Counted from the stretch's first letter, positions 46,260 through 58,282 are shown. The stretch: DNA of 64,000 bases from Henckelia pumila (GCF_033568475.1 NW_027331831.1:8618001-8682000), one strand, 5' to 3'. Notes: generated from the sequence alone by a model not told the origin. Translations and numbers: made by a program.

Positions 46260-48149
46260 TGTCAGGGCCTTACTGCTAGATTGCATGCCCTAACTCGGTG
46301 TAGCTGCAATAAATCATGAGACCGAGGCAGAAATAATCCCAGACAATAATATCTCATGTTTTGAATAAATAACGTAGGATACTAAGTTACAAGAACACGG
46401 TTGCCATACTATTGCTCCTGCCATGGCCTAACATTAAACTTCGCATACATGAAATAAGTTTAATCAGGATTTGGGTTTAACGTCAAGTGGCTCATAAAAG
46501 CCGTATGCAAAATCATTTCCAATATCAAAGCCACTGTATCGCAATAATTCTCCAAATATTCTCGCTTTTGACACCCATTAATATTTCATTGATTTATAAA
46601 ATCAAATATATAATCTATCCTTATTAGTGGTAACCATGTAAGCAAAATTACGCTGAACAAAGATAGCATTTGGCCAATTAAACATCATCATGCAACGTTA
46701 TTTTCCAAGCTTGACCAAGATGAGCCCATAACATAATCACAAATAACTTGAGCTCTCCAGTAGACTAGCATAGCTACCCAGTGGCCGAGAAAACATAATC
46801 GAATTATGAAACCAAAATTTCAGTTGTTTCATGTTATGAAAAAGATGAAAAAGGGACTTATCTGTTTCAAGTCAGTGTCCAAGTCGGGTGAGATGCTCCC
46901 GATTCTCATTTTTCCTTCCGACTACAACTCGAACTTTTGCTGGAATTCTCGGGTTCCGTTTGTAACCATGGTAGCTTAATAACAACAAAGTTTCAAATTC
47001 CCGCCCCCTAGCTCGGGCTCGAGCTCATCCTTTGACTAGAATTTTTCCAACCACGCTGCCTAGATATTAAGAGATGATCTGATTCCGAGAAAAGATCCCA
47101 ACTTTGAACGTCAACAAAATTCATTCCACCTTGCTAGATATGGAAGTGTCTTGCCGAACTTTCCTCCTTCAAGAAGCAAGCGGGAACCGAAAGCAAGTAA
47201 TCCAGCAAACACTTGTTAGGCATAAACGGGGCTGATGTTTTGCAGCAAACTAACAGCCAAACCATAGCCATAAACGCTTCAAATACGGAACAAAAATGCA
47301 CAAATCAAAACTACCCCACCCCTTGAACAACCACCGATCACAAAAGCAGCAGCCCGAAGTCACAGAAATTGCAACCAAGAAGCAAGGAAAAAATGCAGCG
47401 AATTAACTCCCCCACACTTCAACCTATTCCACCACCAAGACAAGATAGAGCTCAAAAGAGGCTGGAAACCGCAGCAACTCAAGAATCCAAAATATAGGAA
47501 ACCTAGTTCGCACAGATGTCGAGTCTACATAAATCCGAGCTTCATCACCTGGCTCACCCCAATCCATCATCAGAACAACACTAACTCATGAGTTAAAGCG
47601 ATAAACAACAAAGCCCAACACCCGAGCTCGATTCACCCCAGCCATGCCCTTCGAGAATATATCTTCAACTCGTGAAGCTATCCTAAACGAGTAGCAAGGG
47701 ATTTCGAATGTGATGCAACTGAATCAAGTCGAAACTACCTTGCACCACTGTGTGAAAGCTAGCTGTTGAAAGCAGGAACAAGATAGAAAGAGACGCAACA
47801 CGATTTTACAACCTCCAACCCATGTAAGAACAACTCCAAATCACTCACCAAACACACCGCAACCCACGTCCAAGCCAGTAAGCCACACACAACATTTGTG
47901 CAGATTACGAACTTGGCTCTGCACCAATTCGAACTAGAGCCGAAACTACCCCAAGCGAGCAACAACAGATTCGAACGTCTTGTAGCAGTGAGATCCGAGG
48001 TAACATCAGTAAGAATCGATTTAAGATGATATGGAAAGCCAAAAAAAAAAATCAAGAAGAGAAGTTCCAAGATCTCAATTTACGTTCCTTTTTTTTCGAG
48101 TGGAGAGAAAAAAAGGAGAAATTGAATCTACGTCTCATACTCAATTTTT
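46260..48149 (-). other. Internal non-coding region of the outer element
   Basis: About 1.9 kb between the minisatellite and the presumed primer-binding site. No gag, protease, RT or integrase motif was seen on either strand, which is why the element is called non-autonomous. Composition is more balanced than in the host spacers. Confidence 0.6.
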
Positions 48150-48163
48150 CACATGCGGCGCCA
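48150..48163 (-). promoter_or_regulatory. Presumed primer-binding site of the outer element
   Basis: TGGCGCCGCATGTG on the minus strand lies one base inside the right LTR. It begins TGG, as needed for pairing with a tRNA CCA end. The matching tRNA was not identified. Confidence 0.5.
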
Positions 48164-48164
48164 A

Positions 48165-48994
48165 TGATGATGTTTGATAAAAACGAGTGCTCGGGTTATC
48201 AGGGGTAGTGAAGTGGGCCTGATGAGAATGATCGGGCTGATGGGGATGGTATGTAAACTGTCCTTCCCTGATCGAAATAATCTGCACACAGGAAAGGAAA
48301 TGAAAGGACATTAGTGGGGCGCTGGAAGGTTTTTCGGCGGGGCTATTCCGATGCTTAAGTCAAACTTAGAAATAGAGTGGGCTTTTAGGAAAAAATGAGT
48401 ATAGTGTTTTTTTGGAGATTTTAGAGGAACATACATTTACTGATACCTGATGCAAGGTATTTATAGGCGTTGGAATGAGGGCATGCCTCCGCATTTCGAG
48501 GATAGTGGCCACGATCTGGGTCGTGGGTGTAGGGGTTTCCCACGTTTACCTGTCACGCACGATGAAGCCGGAAGGATTGGGATTATGGCAATCGTGGGGA
48601 TCATGCTCTTGAGAAATGGGTTTTGTCTAAGTCATGAAGACTTGGTCTTCTCGGCCTCACGCCTTGATCCGGGATGAGTTAGTCCTTTGTATCTGAGCTG
48701 TTAGTCCGACCTTATCCAGCCCTGTTTATTCTTGTCTAACCCTAGCCCTGATACCCTGACTTCCCGGGGTATCACCACTCCTCCCTAAAATAGTCGGGCT
48801 AGAGCCATACTCGCTGTCCTGACTAGCATTCGTGTTGCCTCTGCCTGTCCCTAGCCCTGATACCCATGACTTCTCGGGGTATCACCACTCCTCCCTAAAA
48901 TAGTCGGGCTAGAGCCATACTCGCTGTCCTGACTAGCATTCGTGTTGCCTCTGTCTGTCCCTAGCCCTGACACCCCTGACTTCCCGGGGTATCA
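48165..48994 (-). repeat. 5' LTR of the outer element
   Basis: 830 bp, complete, TGATGATG ... GGGGTATCA on the plus strand. It has two copies of the 110-120-bp tandem unit, where the left LTR has three. Confidence 0.85.
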
Positions 48995-48999
48995 GCTAA

Positions 49000-49485
49000 G
49001 ATTCGCTAAGGATCAACTTTTCCCATAATGATATCTATGCTACCTTCTTGTCAGGAAAAATAAGTAAGTTGGGTTACCATTTTAGTGACATATCTGAAGG
49101 GTCATGTTGTGGCGGGGCAGCCGGTCAGTTTTTTTTTTTTAAGTAAATTTTAAATTTTTTTCATTAATTTTGTGTGGATTTACATTGAGATATTTACTTT
49201 TTATTGTAATATGACTATGTAGAATTGACTAGTCTCATGAATAAATATCCGTAAAATTATCTCACAAGAGATCTATTCCTTATATATTTTTATTTTATTT
49301 TTTATAATTAAATTTCTATTTATGTTACTCACATTGTTTGGTCGTGAGAGTTTTTATTCGAAATTGTCAACATTCAAATCTTATGTAATCTATTTCAAAA
49401 AAAAATAATCTTATTTAATCTGTTTGATTATGAATTTTTTTATTTATAATTTTGTTATGTTAATATTTTTTTGTTTGATTGTGAC

Positions 49486-49530
<45 letters not shown>

Positions 49531-50130
49531 GCGTCACATTGCTAATATTTTTGCTTGAATTATCAAGTCTCCGACTCTCAGTGCCGTGTTTGTATTTTTT
49601 CTCGAGTTATTGATTTTTATTTTTTATTTTTACAAAATCGAGCACGAAATTGATAAATTTGGTTTTTATAGGCGAGCATTAATTGAATTTAAATGTATTG
49701 TAGTACACTTGATTAATATTAAAAATCCATTTGACTAGCCGTCATGGGTAGTTATAACTGGAATTCAGCTCAACCTCGAATGCAAGAATTCATGCGGGAA
49801 ATGCTGATATTTTTTCTTCAAAAAAATTTTAATTGATGCATACAACACTAACATTAATTGAACTAGTGTAACCAAAACAAAAACAAGACAATATTACTAA
49901 TATTACCATACAAACAAAGTACCCATGTGTACAAGTAGAATGCTAGAGCTCGAGCTCGAGCTCGAGTTCGGTTATTATAAAATTTCACCTGAAAATATCG
50001 ATAAGTTCGTAATAATGGATTGTACGTTAATTTAAAAAGATAAAAGATGAATCTATTAATTTATTTTTGTTTTAAAAAAATAAAAGATTTATGAATAAAA
50101 TGGGACTAAATAAATTTGTTTTTGGAAGTG
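49000..50130. other. Spacer left of SKIP14
   Basis: AT-rich, no gene seen. It contains a (TTA)n microsatellite at about 49489-49530 and a short GAGCTC-repeat at 49948-49970. Confidence 0.5.
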
Positions 50131-50140
50131 AATATATAAA
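50131..50140 (+). promoter_or_regulatory. Candidate TATA box of SKIP14
   Basis: AATATATAAA is followed by C, so TATATAAAC, about 1.0 kb upstream of the ATG. Downstream lies a leader-like tract of pyrimidine-rich sequence (50290-50380). A leader intron between about 50380 and 51110 is likely, but its ends could not be fixed. Confidence 0.35.
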
Positions 50141-51135
50141 CAAAATTGGACTTTTGACTTGGAAGGTATGAACCATAGTGAAGGAACAATTTTCCCCTAA
50201 AGTGAAGGAAATCCTCTCCTTTTACATTTTCCTCCCCGCCACCATTTTCACCCGCAAACGCCGGGAATACATCTTCCCTCCCCCACACGTGTCCATTTCC
50301 TCCACCTCCCCAAATCCCTAATCCTCTCGCTCGCTCAATTTCCTCTCCAATTTTCCTCTACTCTCCCCCCCTTCCAAGTAATTTTTCATTTCGTCTTTGT
50401 TGTATTTCTTTTTCTTTGACAAATTCATTGTTTTTTTCTTTTTATTGGAGAATTTTGGTTGAAGCTGATAATTACGGGCGTCGATCAAGCGCAATCGGTG
50501 TCTCTTTTGGTCGTCGTGATAAAAAAAATAAAAATAAAGATTAGGGTTTTGGTTTTTTGTTGCCGTGGGAGATCAGGTTTCTGTTTGCCCCCTTTGGAAA
50601 TTCTATCTGGTTCTTTTCATTACGTGCGGTGTAGGTCTGATATTTCTGAGCCCTTTTGGTTTAGCTGTTTAGAAATATAAAATTGTTCTTAATCCGTAGG
50701 CTGAAAAGTTTCTGTTTTTAATTTCCCCCCCTCATTAATATCTTCGAGATTCGTTTATTCTTTTATTGTACATAAAGGAGGATTCTAGGTTTTTTTGGGG
50801 GGATTGATTCTATAGTTAGCTTGAGATGATATGATTTTAGGGTTCTTCACAAGAAAAACTCAGTGAAGTTTTTGATGCGTTATTTTAGTTAGTTATTGAA
50901 AATTGAGGGTTTTCTTGTTGAATCTTCTTGAAAAAATACTTACCTGGGAAAATAAAAGGTTGAAAAGCACAAAAAAAAAAAGGACAAAAGGGTAGAAGAG
51001 TAGAAGGGGCGTTCCTTTGATTTTTTTTTTCTTTTTCGAATCGAGAATATTTTACCCTTTTTATCTCCTTTCTATCGGGGCTTATTAGAGGATATTGGGA
51101 AATATTCAAAGTTAAGATTTTGTGGAGTTGTTGAA

Positions 51136-53367
51136 ATGGCCTTGAACTACTCGCACCGCCCGGTGCTCCCAGCTCATGTTTCTGATGAAAAGTTGGCATC
51201 ACCTTTGAGGATTGTGAATGGGTACTTTGTCGAGGGTGTTCCTGACAAGAACGGGGAGGGTTATGCTAGTCTATGGCATGGTTGCCTAGGAGAAATTGAA
51301 GACCGAAGTGTAAACTGTGGAAGGGATGCAGTTGATCTATGTAGCTCTTCGGAGTCAACTTCCAATGATATTGTCGATCTTTTACCCTCCGATCCATTTG
51401 GCATGGATATAAAGACTACTTTCACAGCTATCACCGGATGGCTCGAGGACTTGGAAGTTGATTATGGAGAGTATGTGAGAGGTAGCAATGTTACGGTTGG
51501 CCAAGAAGAATATGGATTGTTTGCGGGATGGAATTTGATTTGGAATAATGCTTTGAAATTCCAAACGTTTTCTAGCAATTTTCAGTTCAATGAGAGTCCG
51601 AATGTGGGTAGCTGGTCCTTTCCAAGCAATTCTCAGACCTATGAGAAACCACATTTGGGAATCCATTCTTTTCCGAGCAACGTTCAGCCTGATGAGAAAT
51701 CGAATGTGGTCAATGAGGTTAATCAAAATGAGGAGGAGAAAGATGTAGGAGTCACATTGGCTCCATATGGCTTTGGCTATCCATCTGTTTGCGATGTGAA
51801 GGATATTGTGGACTATGATAATGGGAATACTAGCTACGGTTGTGAACTTCAATTTGGTGAAAAAGTTGAGGGTGCTTCCATCTTTGATGGAGTTCCCAAT
51901 GAAGCTTTGGCTTTTGCTCTAAATTATCTGGGAGTGAAGGACCTTTTATCGGTCGAAATGGTTTGTAGGTCCTTATGTTCCACAGTCCAAGGTGATCCTT
52001 TGTTGTGGATGAGCATCCACATTGATCAGCCTCTTAACGAAAGGATCACAGATGATGTTCTTCTGCAATTAACAAACAGGGCTTTAGGTAAGCTGCAGTG
52101 CCTAAGCTTGGTGGAGTGCCCTAGAATCACTGATGATGGTCTGGGTCGCATACTTGAAGCTAATCCAAGATTAACTAAGGTCGGTTGCTCAACTTGGTGG
52201 ATTACTAGTTTCTATGTGTCTTTTATGTTATTTGACCTTTTCTGCACTAATTCATACTTGATTTGATGAGCGCATTGAGGTTTGAAATCACCAATCTCAT
52301 TTTAGGGTAATAAATATAAGGATGCAAATTTTATTCCATGTTTATATTCTTCTTGAATTTTGTATGGTGTGACAAACATGTTTCTTTGCTCATGCTATGA
52401 TTTTATATGTGATGGCATGGAGTTTCAAGTTTCGTTGAATATGTTAACTTTGTCAGGCATTTGGCTTTAGGTTTTGGACTTCTTTGTTGACACAATAAGA
52501 TTATGATGTGATCCTAATGATATCTTCCATAAAATTTTACTTTCATTGAAGAAAGAGAGAACTATTAACCAACTACTGTTATCACCTGCCAGTACTCATC
52601 ATGTGTTTTTCTGTGTAAATTGTAAGAATGATATCTCATATTTGTTATTTCACTTTGCATGTGAAAGTTTGAGTCATTTGAATTTGAGCACTTGTTCCTT
52701 TGGAATGTTGTGAATGAATTATTTCTTGATGAGAATTATATGATCAGCTTGAATTACTAATCTGGTATTATCACATTTCTAAATTATATGAAGTTATTTG
52801 TTGTGCCAGTTGTCTGTTCCTGGATGTACAAGGCTCAGTATTGAAGGTATAGTGCATAACATCAAGATGCATAACTCTAACAGAGATGTTGGAAGCATAA
52901 AGAACCTGCGAATTGGGGGATTCTATGGTGTGACACATGAACATTATGAAGAGTTGAAGTTATTATTAGGTGTTGATGGTGATGGGCTCGAAAGTTATCA
53001 CAAGCCACATTTCTATCACCGAGGGAATTTCTATCTTCCATTTGACGATGATCGTGCAATTGATATTGAAATGTGTCCGAGATGCGAGAAATTCAAGCTG
53101 GTTTATGATTGTCCGGCCACGGGTTGTCAAGTTAAAGATGATGCTGCTCAAGTCTGCAGGGCATGTACGCTCTGTATAGCAAGGTGTGCTCAATGTGGCA
53201 GGTGTGTGAATGACACCGAATATGAAGAAACTTTCTGTTTGGAATTGGTGTGTTCAGATTGTTTTAAGCAGCTGCTGTGTTACCAAGATAGGCTGGATGA
53301 TAAAATTGACCCCTCCAGAGATCTAGACGGACCATTTGATACTTCGGTCTTCATGGGTAGCGGGTGA
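51136..53367 (+). CDS. SKIP14: F-box protein SKIP14 (SKP1-interacting partner 14), two exons
   Basis: Substrate-receptor subunit of SCF ubiquitin ligases by family; the target is unknown. Exon 1 is 51136-52179 and exon 2 is 52810-53367. The intron 52180-52809 lies between AACTAAG|GT and GTGCCAG|TTG, phase 0. The product is 533 residues. The N-terminal third is variable, with three repeated phrases of the type SFPSNxQxxEKxxxG (51590-51710). The F-box is FDGVPNEALAFALNYLGVKD followed by LLSVEMVCRSLCSTVQGDPLLW (about residues 253-295). One or two leucine-rich repeats follow (LQCLSLVECPRITDDGLGRI; LSVPGCTRLS). The C-terminus has a cysteine-rich region (CPRCEKFKL, CRACTLCIARCAQCGRC, CSDCF), probably zinc-binding and characteristic of SKIP14. 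The open frame past the donor runs only 29 codons. Confidence 0.95.
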
Positions 53368-54230
53368 ATGTGGTTACTTGCTAAGATGTGCCTTGAAATC
53401 TTGAAACAAGAAGCCGTTTGAGCTTCCAGCTCCTTGTCCGGGGTTCACCTGGACTTCTGCAGGTTTTTTGCTGAGCAAAAGATTACTTTTTACGTTTATG
53501 CCGAAAGAAAGCTAAAAAGGAAAAAAGGAATAAAGGAAAAAAAAAATATAAAAAAGCAGAAAAACCCAAAAAAAGTTGAGACGGAAAATGATTAGGAAGC
53601 AAGATTTTTCAACATGGTGGCCATGATGTTTACTGGCGCGAAGCTTCTTTCTCCGGCTGATTGTGATTGGGAGCTCTACAATCTCTTGTGGTTCATATTC
53701 TGCCGGAGTTGGGGTTCGACTGACATCCCGTCAGCTGCTTTTGATCGACCTATTGCCAGATTGATTCATTGATTCTGTACAACTTGAGATTGAAGCTGTT
53801 CTCGTGAAATCTGGTTTATGTGAATCGTTGCTGATGTGATGGAGACTGCATCAACTCTCTGCGGTATCTGTGCTGCTTCGATCTACGGCAACCTATATGG
53901 TTTTTCATTGGCAGTCTGTTGGTGGTGCTGTTCGTTGTGTATCTGTTTGACTTTGAAGTGGATGTTGACATATTGTATTCATATGTTGGCTTTGTTGATT
54001 GTTAACTTCTATTAGGAGTAACAAATTGCTCTTTCTTTCTATGAAACATCTTTACTAATAAGAGAAGAACTTAGATGTCGTTGAAGATTGTCTGGTGTTG
54101 TTCTTCCAGTTAATGTCATTACACGTTTTTAGGTGAGCATACAGCACCCAACTATTTTCTAGTTACGCTTGATATTAGGCCTTAAATTACACGAACTACG
54201 TGTTTAATGACTTTAAGGTTCATCGGCTTA
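53368..54230. other. SKIP14 3' UTR and spacer
   Basis: No further frame. A-rich stretches at 53500-53575. The part to about 54060 is less AT-rich and probably transcribed as the 3' UTR. Confidence 0.45.
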
Positions 54231-54611
54231 GGCATCGTTTTGTTCACGATATTACTAATATATGTGTAAATCATCTCATCCCACGTTTTTCTCATCATAT
54301 TATTTATCTATATATTAACTATTTATTTTACATCAATCAAATCATTAATTATTTATCTATATCAATTAAATCATTGAATTCAAATTACTATATTACACTT
54401 ATAAATAATATAAATTTTATTTTATTTATTGTTAAAAAGACAAAATAGTCATTTAAAATTTTTATATAAAATTTAATCAATAAAATCAAATAAACCATAA
54501 TCTATCGATCAAATCCAATATAATTTTAACTATCATTTCTTATTTATTTTTTATTACATTATACTAATTATCTATATATTATTTATATCATACTTCAAAC
54601 CAAACGGTGCC
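54231..54611. mobile_element. Tourist-like (PIF/Harbinger) MITE with TTA target duplication
   Basis: 381 bp. The ends are GGCATCGTTTTGTTCACG (left) and, read inward, GGCACCGTTTGGTTTGAAG (right). They are flanked by TTA at 54228-54230 and 54612-54614, the 3-bp site preferred by this superfamily. AT-rich interior with no coding capacity. Same family as 3113-3353. Confidence 0.8.
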
Positions 54612-54614
54612 TTA

Positions 54615-55664
54615 GGATGTGGTTCTATACCGGACAATCGAACTGTTCTTTAGCTTGCTCGACTGATATGGCCAAATAAAAGTAAGCAGGACGCTACTGA
54701 AATTTTGATGATTGAAAGAAGAATTCATTTTGCAAAACATGTTGTCATTCTTTGAAATGATTTAACGTGAATTTGAACCCCGATGTTCCTTTTTAATTTT
54801 AAAAAAACTTTTGTTACTGCGCTACCTTCTTTTTATTTATATTTATGTTACTGCGTCACAAATACCATGAAACCCATGGCGGCATTTTTATGTTACTGCG
54901 TCACAGGTACCATGGAAGGCATGGCGGCATGTGGAAGAAGTTTAAATTTGGTATCTTTCATTATTTTGTTCATGACAATGAATTGCAATTTCCTCATATT
55001 GCCTCGCCAATGCTTGCCACATTTAGGTAGTGTTTGAGAGAGTTTTTAGGAAGCACTTGTCAGCTTTTCCTTAATAAAATTTTCAAAATTTTGTTCAAAA
55101 TTTTGTTATGGAAAAAATATTTTTTAGAAGTTCTACAAAACACTATCTTAATCATTCCATGGCGATCGTATATAATGTGTTTATGATTTGGAAAGAACTA
55201 ATTGAATGACAACACCCAGAATCGCACTTGAGATGGGACAAACGAAAGAACACAGTTTCTTGAAAAAATCATCACATAAAAGTCGAGCACATCTACAACA
55301 CACCATATTTACCAGGAAGTTTTGCATGCATTTTTCGTGTACAAAAATTGAAGAACACCGAATTTCTACGAGCAAGTCAATAAAAAGACATGCCACAAGA
55401 ATCCATCAAACCAATAGCACACCGTCTCCTAACAGAGAATTCCCTGTTAGCTACGAAAGCATAAAAACCAAGATTTAAAATCTGCAGAATTGTATATTAT
55501 AAAAAAATAAAATAAAATCTGCAGAATTGTTAAAATATAATATATGCCATTCACCATATTTGACCTGCTGCAAATATAATGCAAAAGATTAATGTCGAAG
55601 CATACTTAATACAAGAAAAATTATTTTGTGGGCAACAAGTAAACAGACACCATTCTCACAAAAT
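54615..55664. other. Spacer with a small direct repeat and a short MITE
   Basis: A direct repeat with TTATGTTACTGCGTCACA and ACCATG lies at 54843 and 54889, separated by 46 bp. A 118-bp element at 55028-55145 has ends TAGTGTTTGAGAG and, read inward, TAGTGTTTTGTAG. Its AGTTTTTAGGAAGCA and ACACTATCTTA are shared with 25585-25650. No gene seen. Confidence 0.45.
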
Positions 55665-55859
55665 CTAAATCTTCTCTGTGTTATTCTGAGATTTCTTGCC
55701 GAAGTTCTTCATCCACTTGAGGCTCAATAATTTCTTCCCCAGTTTACCCTTTTCGGTGCCATCTTTTCCCTTCTTTTTACCATTCTCTGTTTCAGATGGA
55801 ATAGGCTCGGGATCCCACTGATCCGCCCATGACAGCCCATTCGAGTTGTATACGTCCAT
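55665..55859 (-). CDS. Small conserved plant protein of unknown function (64 residues)
   Basis: The start MDVYNSNGLSWADQWD is, as I recall it, the conserved opening of a family of short uncharacterised plant proteins. A basic Lys/Gly tract (KKKGKDGTEKGKLGKK) and a second conserved phrase LKWMKNFGKKSQ follow. The ATG at 55857-55859 gives the conserved N-terminus. No membrane segment, signal peptide or Cys cluster. The upstream region to about 56060 is open in an overlapping frame that I regard as non-coding. No function is assigned. Confidence 0.65.
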   Translation of the reverse strand: MDVYNSNGLSWADQWDPEPIPSETENGKKKGKDGTEKGKLGKKLLSLKWMKNFGKKSQNNTEKI

Positions 55860-56393
55860 ACCTCGCGCGTCCCTCCGTTCCCTTCTTTTATATTTTTCAC
55901 CTTCTTTTCTTTCCTCAACCTCTTTGCATTGTCCAGAGAGAATTCAAGAAGGAAAAGTTCCGATGAATCTGCACTGATGATTGTCCAGAGTAGCCATTTT
56001 GCAATGTGATTCAAAAGATTTAGCTCCGTTGGATATGCCACTATTTTAGGAAAATGAGACAATTGCTCTCTTCCAGTTGTTTTATCTGGTCATCATTAGC
56101 TGCAAGGTGCTTGTGAGGGCCATTGCTGCCACCCATTTGACAGAAACTATTCCAAGTAATCCAATACCAAAGGAAGAAATTTCGGCAGAAAAAGAAGGAT
56201 ACAGCACAGTTATCAATATTTCGAAAAAATGCAAGAAGGTTCTTTACATTAAACTGACAAAGAATTAACAATTGTTTTTTTTTATCATGTATGAATATTG
56301 AAACTACAGTACAAGATGTGTCCATGGTAACCAAATACTACATTAATATAGATTCAAAACGGCGTCAGTTTTCTTCTTTTCATGTAAAAGCAC
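55860..56393. other. Interval between the small gene and the YqaJ-like gene
   Basis: Probably the leader of the small gene and the 3' UTR of the nuclease gene, both on the minus strand. The open stretches here on both strands show no recognisable domain. Confidence 0.4.
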
Positions 56394-57335
56394 TCACCGA
56401 TAAAATTCTACATGGCCAGCAATCTCCCTGCACAACAACTTCGCTTCACTTGCCAATTTTATGCTTTTAAATATTACAAGTCCTGTTTGTTTGTGAGTTG
56501 ATGAGGGCTTGAATGATTTGGCTTCTTCTTCTTTTCCCAGTAGAAGGGATTCCCTGGCTGGAACAACATTCTCCCACCAAAATTCTCGCAAAATTCCAAG
56601 TATTAATTCCCAATAATTACGGTCTCTGCATACACGAAATATAGTGCTTCCATTTGGGGTCCAGCAATACAAATCTACCCAATCTCGGTCCATTATCTCC
56701 ATTTGACCCTGCACCTGAGGCATATAATAGAACGGCATAGTCGACCATGGCAAAGCGATCTCTGGCTTTCCTTTGTTGAAAGGACACTTTACTTCCAGGA
56801 TTCCGCCTCCTGGAAAGCATCCAAGAAGTCCATCCGGAGATGCACCAATCCAATCAAACCGTTCCTCGGAATGGATTGCAAACCCTAATGAACTCACATC
56901 ACGACTTGTAATGCTTTTGTACCGTTCTATAGCTGTGGATTCATTAAGGACTCCCCATTCCATAGCACCCTTCTTAGAAGCCTCCATTACTTGTGAATCC
57001 AAAGCAAATACTTTCTCGTGCCATAGCTCGTATCTCCGGTTACCTTTCCAGATTCCTAATGCAGTGCTGAATGTACTAGTGGTTAATTTATCCTTACGAA
57101 GAGCAAACCATTCATCGGAACGTTGAGGAGCATCTGATGCTGTGATGTGTGCACTCAGCACCAGAGACGGCGGATAAATAAAAGGAGTGGATGAATAGAT
57201 ATATGGTGAAGCACAAGTTGAAAATATTCTTATAAAATCTACGGCAAACTTTCTTCTTCGAGGAAGTGGTAACGCTGCCCTGTGCATACCGCTGAATCTA
57301 GCTACATGGGCGTTGGACACAGCTCCAGCACCCAT
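56394..57335 (-). CDS. YqaJ/lambda-exonuclease-like nuclease, probable organelle targeting
   Basis: 313 residues from the ATG at 57335. Nuclease of the PD-(D/E)XK superfamily, YqaJ/lambda exonuclease family, found as single-copy-type genes in plants. The family degrades or trims double-stranded DNA ends; the plant role is not settled. Motifs in order: RSDEWFALRKDKLTTSTF, MEWGVLNESTAIERY (family Glu), WIGASPDGLLG (metal Asp), GILEVKCPFNKG (the E-x-K pair), and YYMPQVQGQMEIMDRDWVDL (conserved Gln). The first 60 residues are rich in Arg, Ser and Ala with almost no acidic residue, suggesting a plastid or mitochondrial presequence. The upstream in-frame ATG at 57377 would lie in a leader intron: an acceptor TGACTTTGTAG ends at 57356. 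Confidence 0.85.
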   Translation of the reverse strand: MGAGAVSNAHVARFSGMHRAALPLPRRRKFAVDFIRIFSTCASPYIYSSTPFIYPPSLVLSAHITASDAPQRSDEWFALRKDKLTTSTFSTALGIWKGNRRYELWHEKVFALDSQVMEASKKGAMEWGVLNESTAIERYKSITSRDVSSLGFAIHSEERFDWIGASPDGLLGCFPGGGILEVKCPFNKGKPEIALPWSTMPFYYMPQVQGQMEIMDRDWVDLYCWTPNGSTIFRVCRDRNYWELILGILREFWWENVVPARESLLLGKEEEAKSFKPSSTHKQTGLVIFKSIKLASEAKLLCREIAGHVEFYR

Positions 57336-57354
57336 AATCAACAGCAAATACGGT

Positions 57355-58282
57355 TCTACAAAGTCACAATTAGACAACCTTTATTATCATCATAGCAATG
57401 AGGGACACCGCAGATAATGGACATGGAAAATGCATCAAGTTTGAACTGTGACGGAATCAAGCCAAGAGTTGGGGGAAAAAATAGGCTTAAGGCTACACCG
57501 CAATGCACGTAACATATACAGATATTTTTTAACGAAACACAAAAAGAGCATGCCGTGTGAGAGTGAACCAGCACTAAACTTTTTCTATTGCAGGTAACAG
57601 ACTTCATCCAGCAGCAACATTGGATCTGAATTCTGAAATCTATCAAACAAGTTACCGTGTTCCCACAGTATATTAGCTCAGCTCAACCATACAAACTTTG
57701 CAAAGTGTAAATTTCGCCACATTTACAACGTTTCAAATGGAAATGAGTGTATCCAACAAATTTTCAAGAACTCACACAGATCAAGATTCAAGCCCAAAGA
57801 CAAAAGGAGAAAAAATTGACAAACTACCAAAAACTAATTTCAGAAAAAAAGCCATTGCATATGACTTGCACATAAAAAAAATATTAAGGAGCAAGGCCAA
57901 GTTCGTATACTGCCTCACTGAAATCAAATCAAAACATCAACAAAAAAAAAAAAAGGAAAAAACAAACAACAACATTAAGCCTCTTAATCGAACTATAAAC
58001 TTCGATTACCATATGCAGCAGTTCATACGAAGAACATTAAACTTATTTTAGTTCTCAATAATCTACGGAAAGACACAATTTTGAAACTAGATTCCATCAA
58101 TCCCGTGGTTTTCCACATTATATATTTAGCAACGAAGAACACACCACGAGCATCAATAACAGTAAATATGGCAATGAAAATAAGCTATATAAATTGAAAT
58201 ATATCAAATATGCAATGCTAAGCATAACAAAGGTCTAATTCCCCAAAATGAGGAGCACAAGAGTTAGCTGAATTTGTACCTC
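57355..58282 (-). other. Probable leader intron of the YqaJ-like gene
   Basis: On the minus strand a donor GAG|GTACAA (intron from 58279) and an acceptor TTTGTAG|AACC (exon resumes at 57355) would join a 5' UTR exon near 58280-58370 to 20 leader bases before the ATG. The interval itself has no coding signal. Confidence 0.45.

Larger units (their letters stand above)
25904..48994 (-). mobile_element. Non-autonomous gypsy-like LTR element (LARD type), outermost of a three-level nest
   Basis: It is flanked by perfect 5-bp duplications GCTAA (25899-25903 and 48995-48999). The LTRs start TGATGATGTTTGATAAA and end GGGGTATCA on the plus strand. The left LTR is interrupted after 90 bp by the SIRE element. 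The right LTR is 48165-48994. A TGGCGCCGCATGTG on the minus strand (48150-48163), next to the right LTR, is a plausible primer-binding site, so transcription should run on the minus strand. No gag or pol is encoded. Instead the internal region holds a spliced gene on the plus strand and a minisatellite. Without the insert the element is about 7.5 kb. The purine tract next to the left LTR is not convincing, so orientation rests on the primer site. Confidence 0.8.

Noticed and set aside
55724-56062. 112-codon frame overlapping the 64-residue gene
   Set aside because: It is in another frame. The conserved plant motif is in the shorter frame, and the longer one shows no conserved feature.
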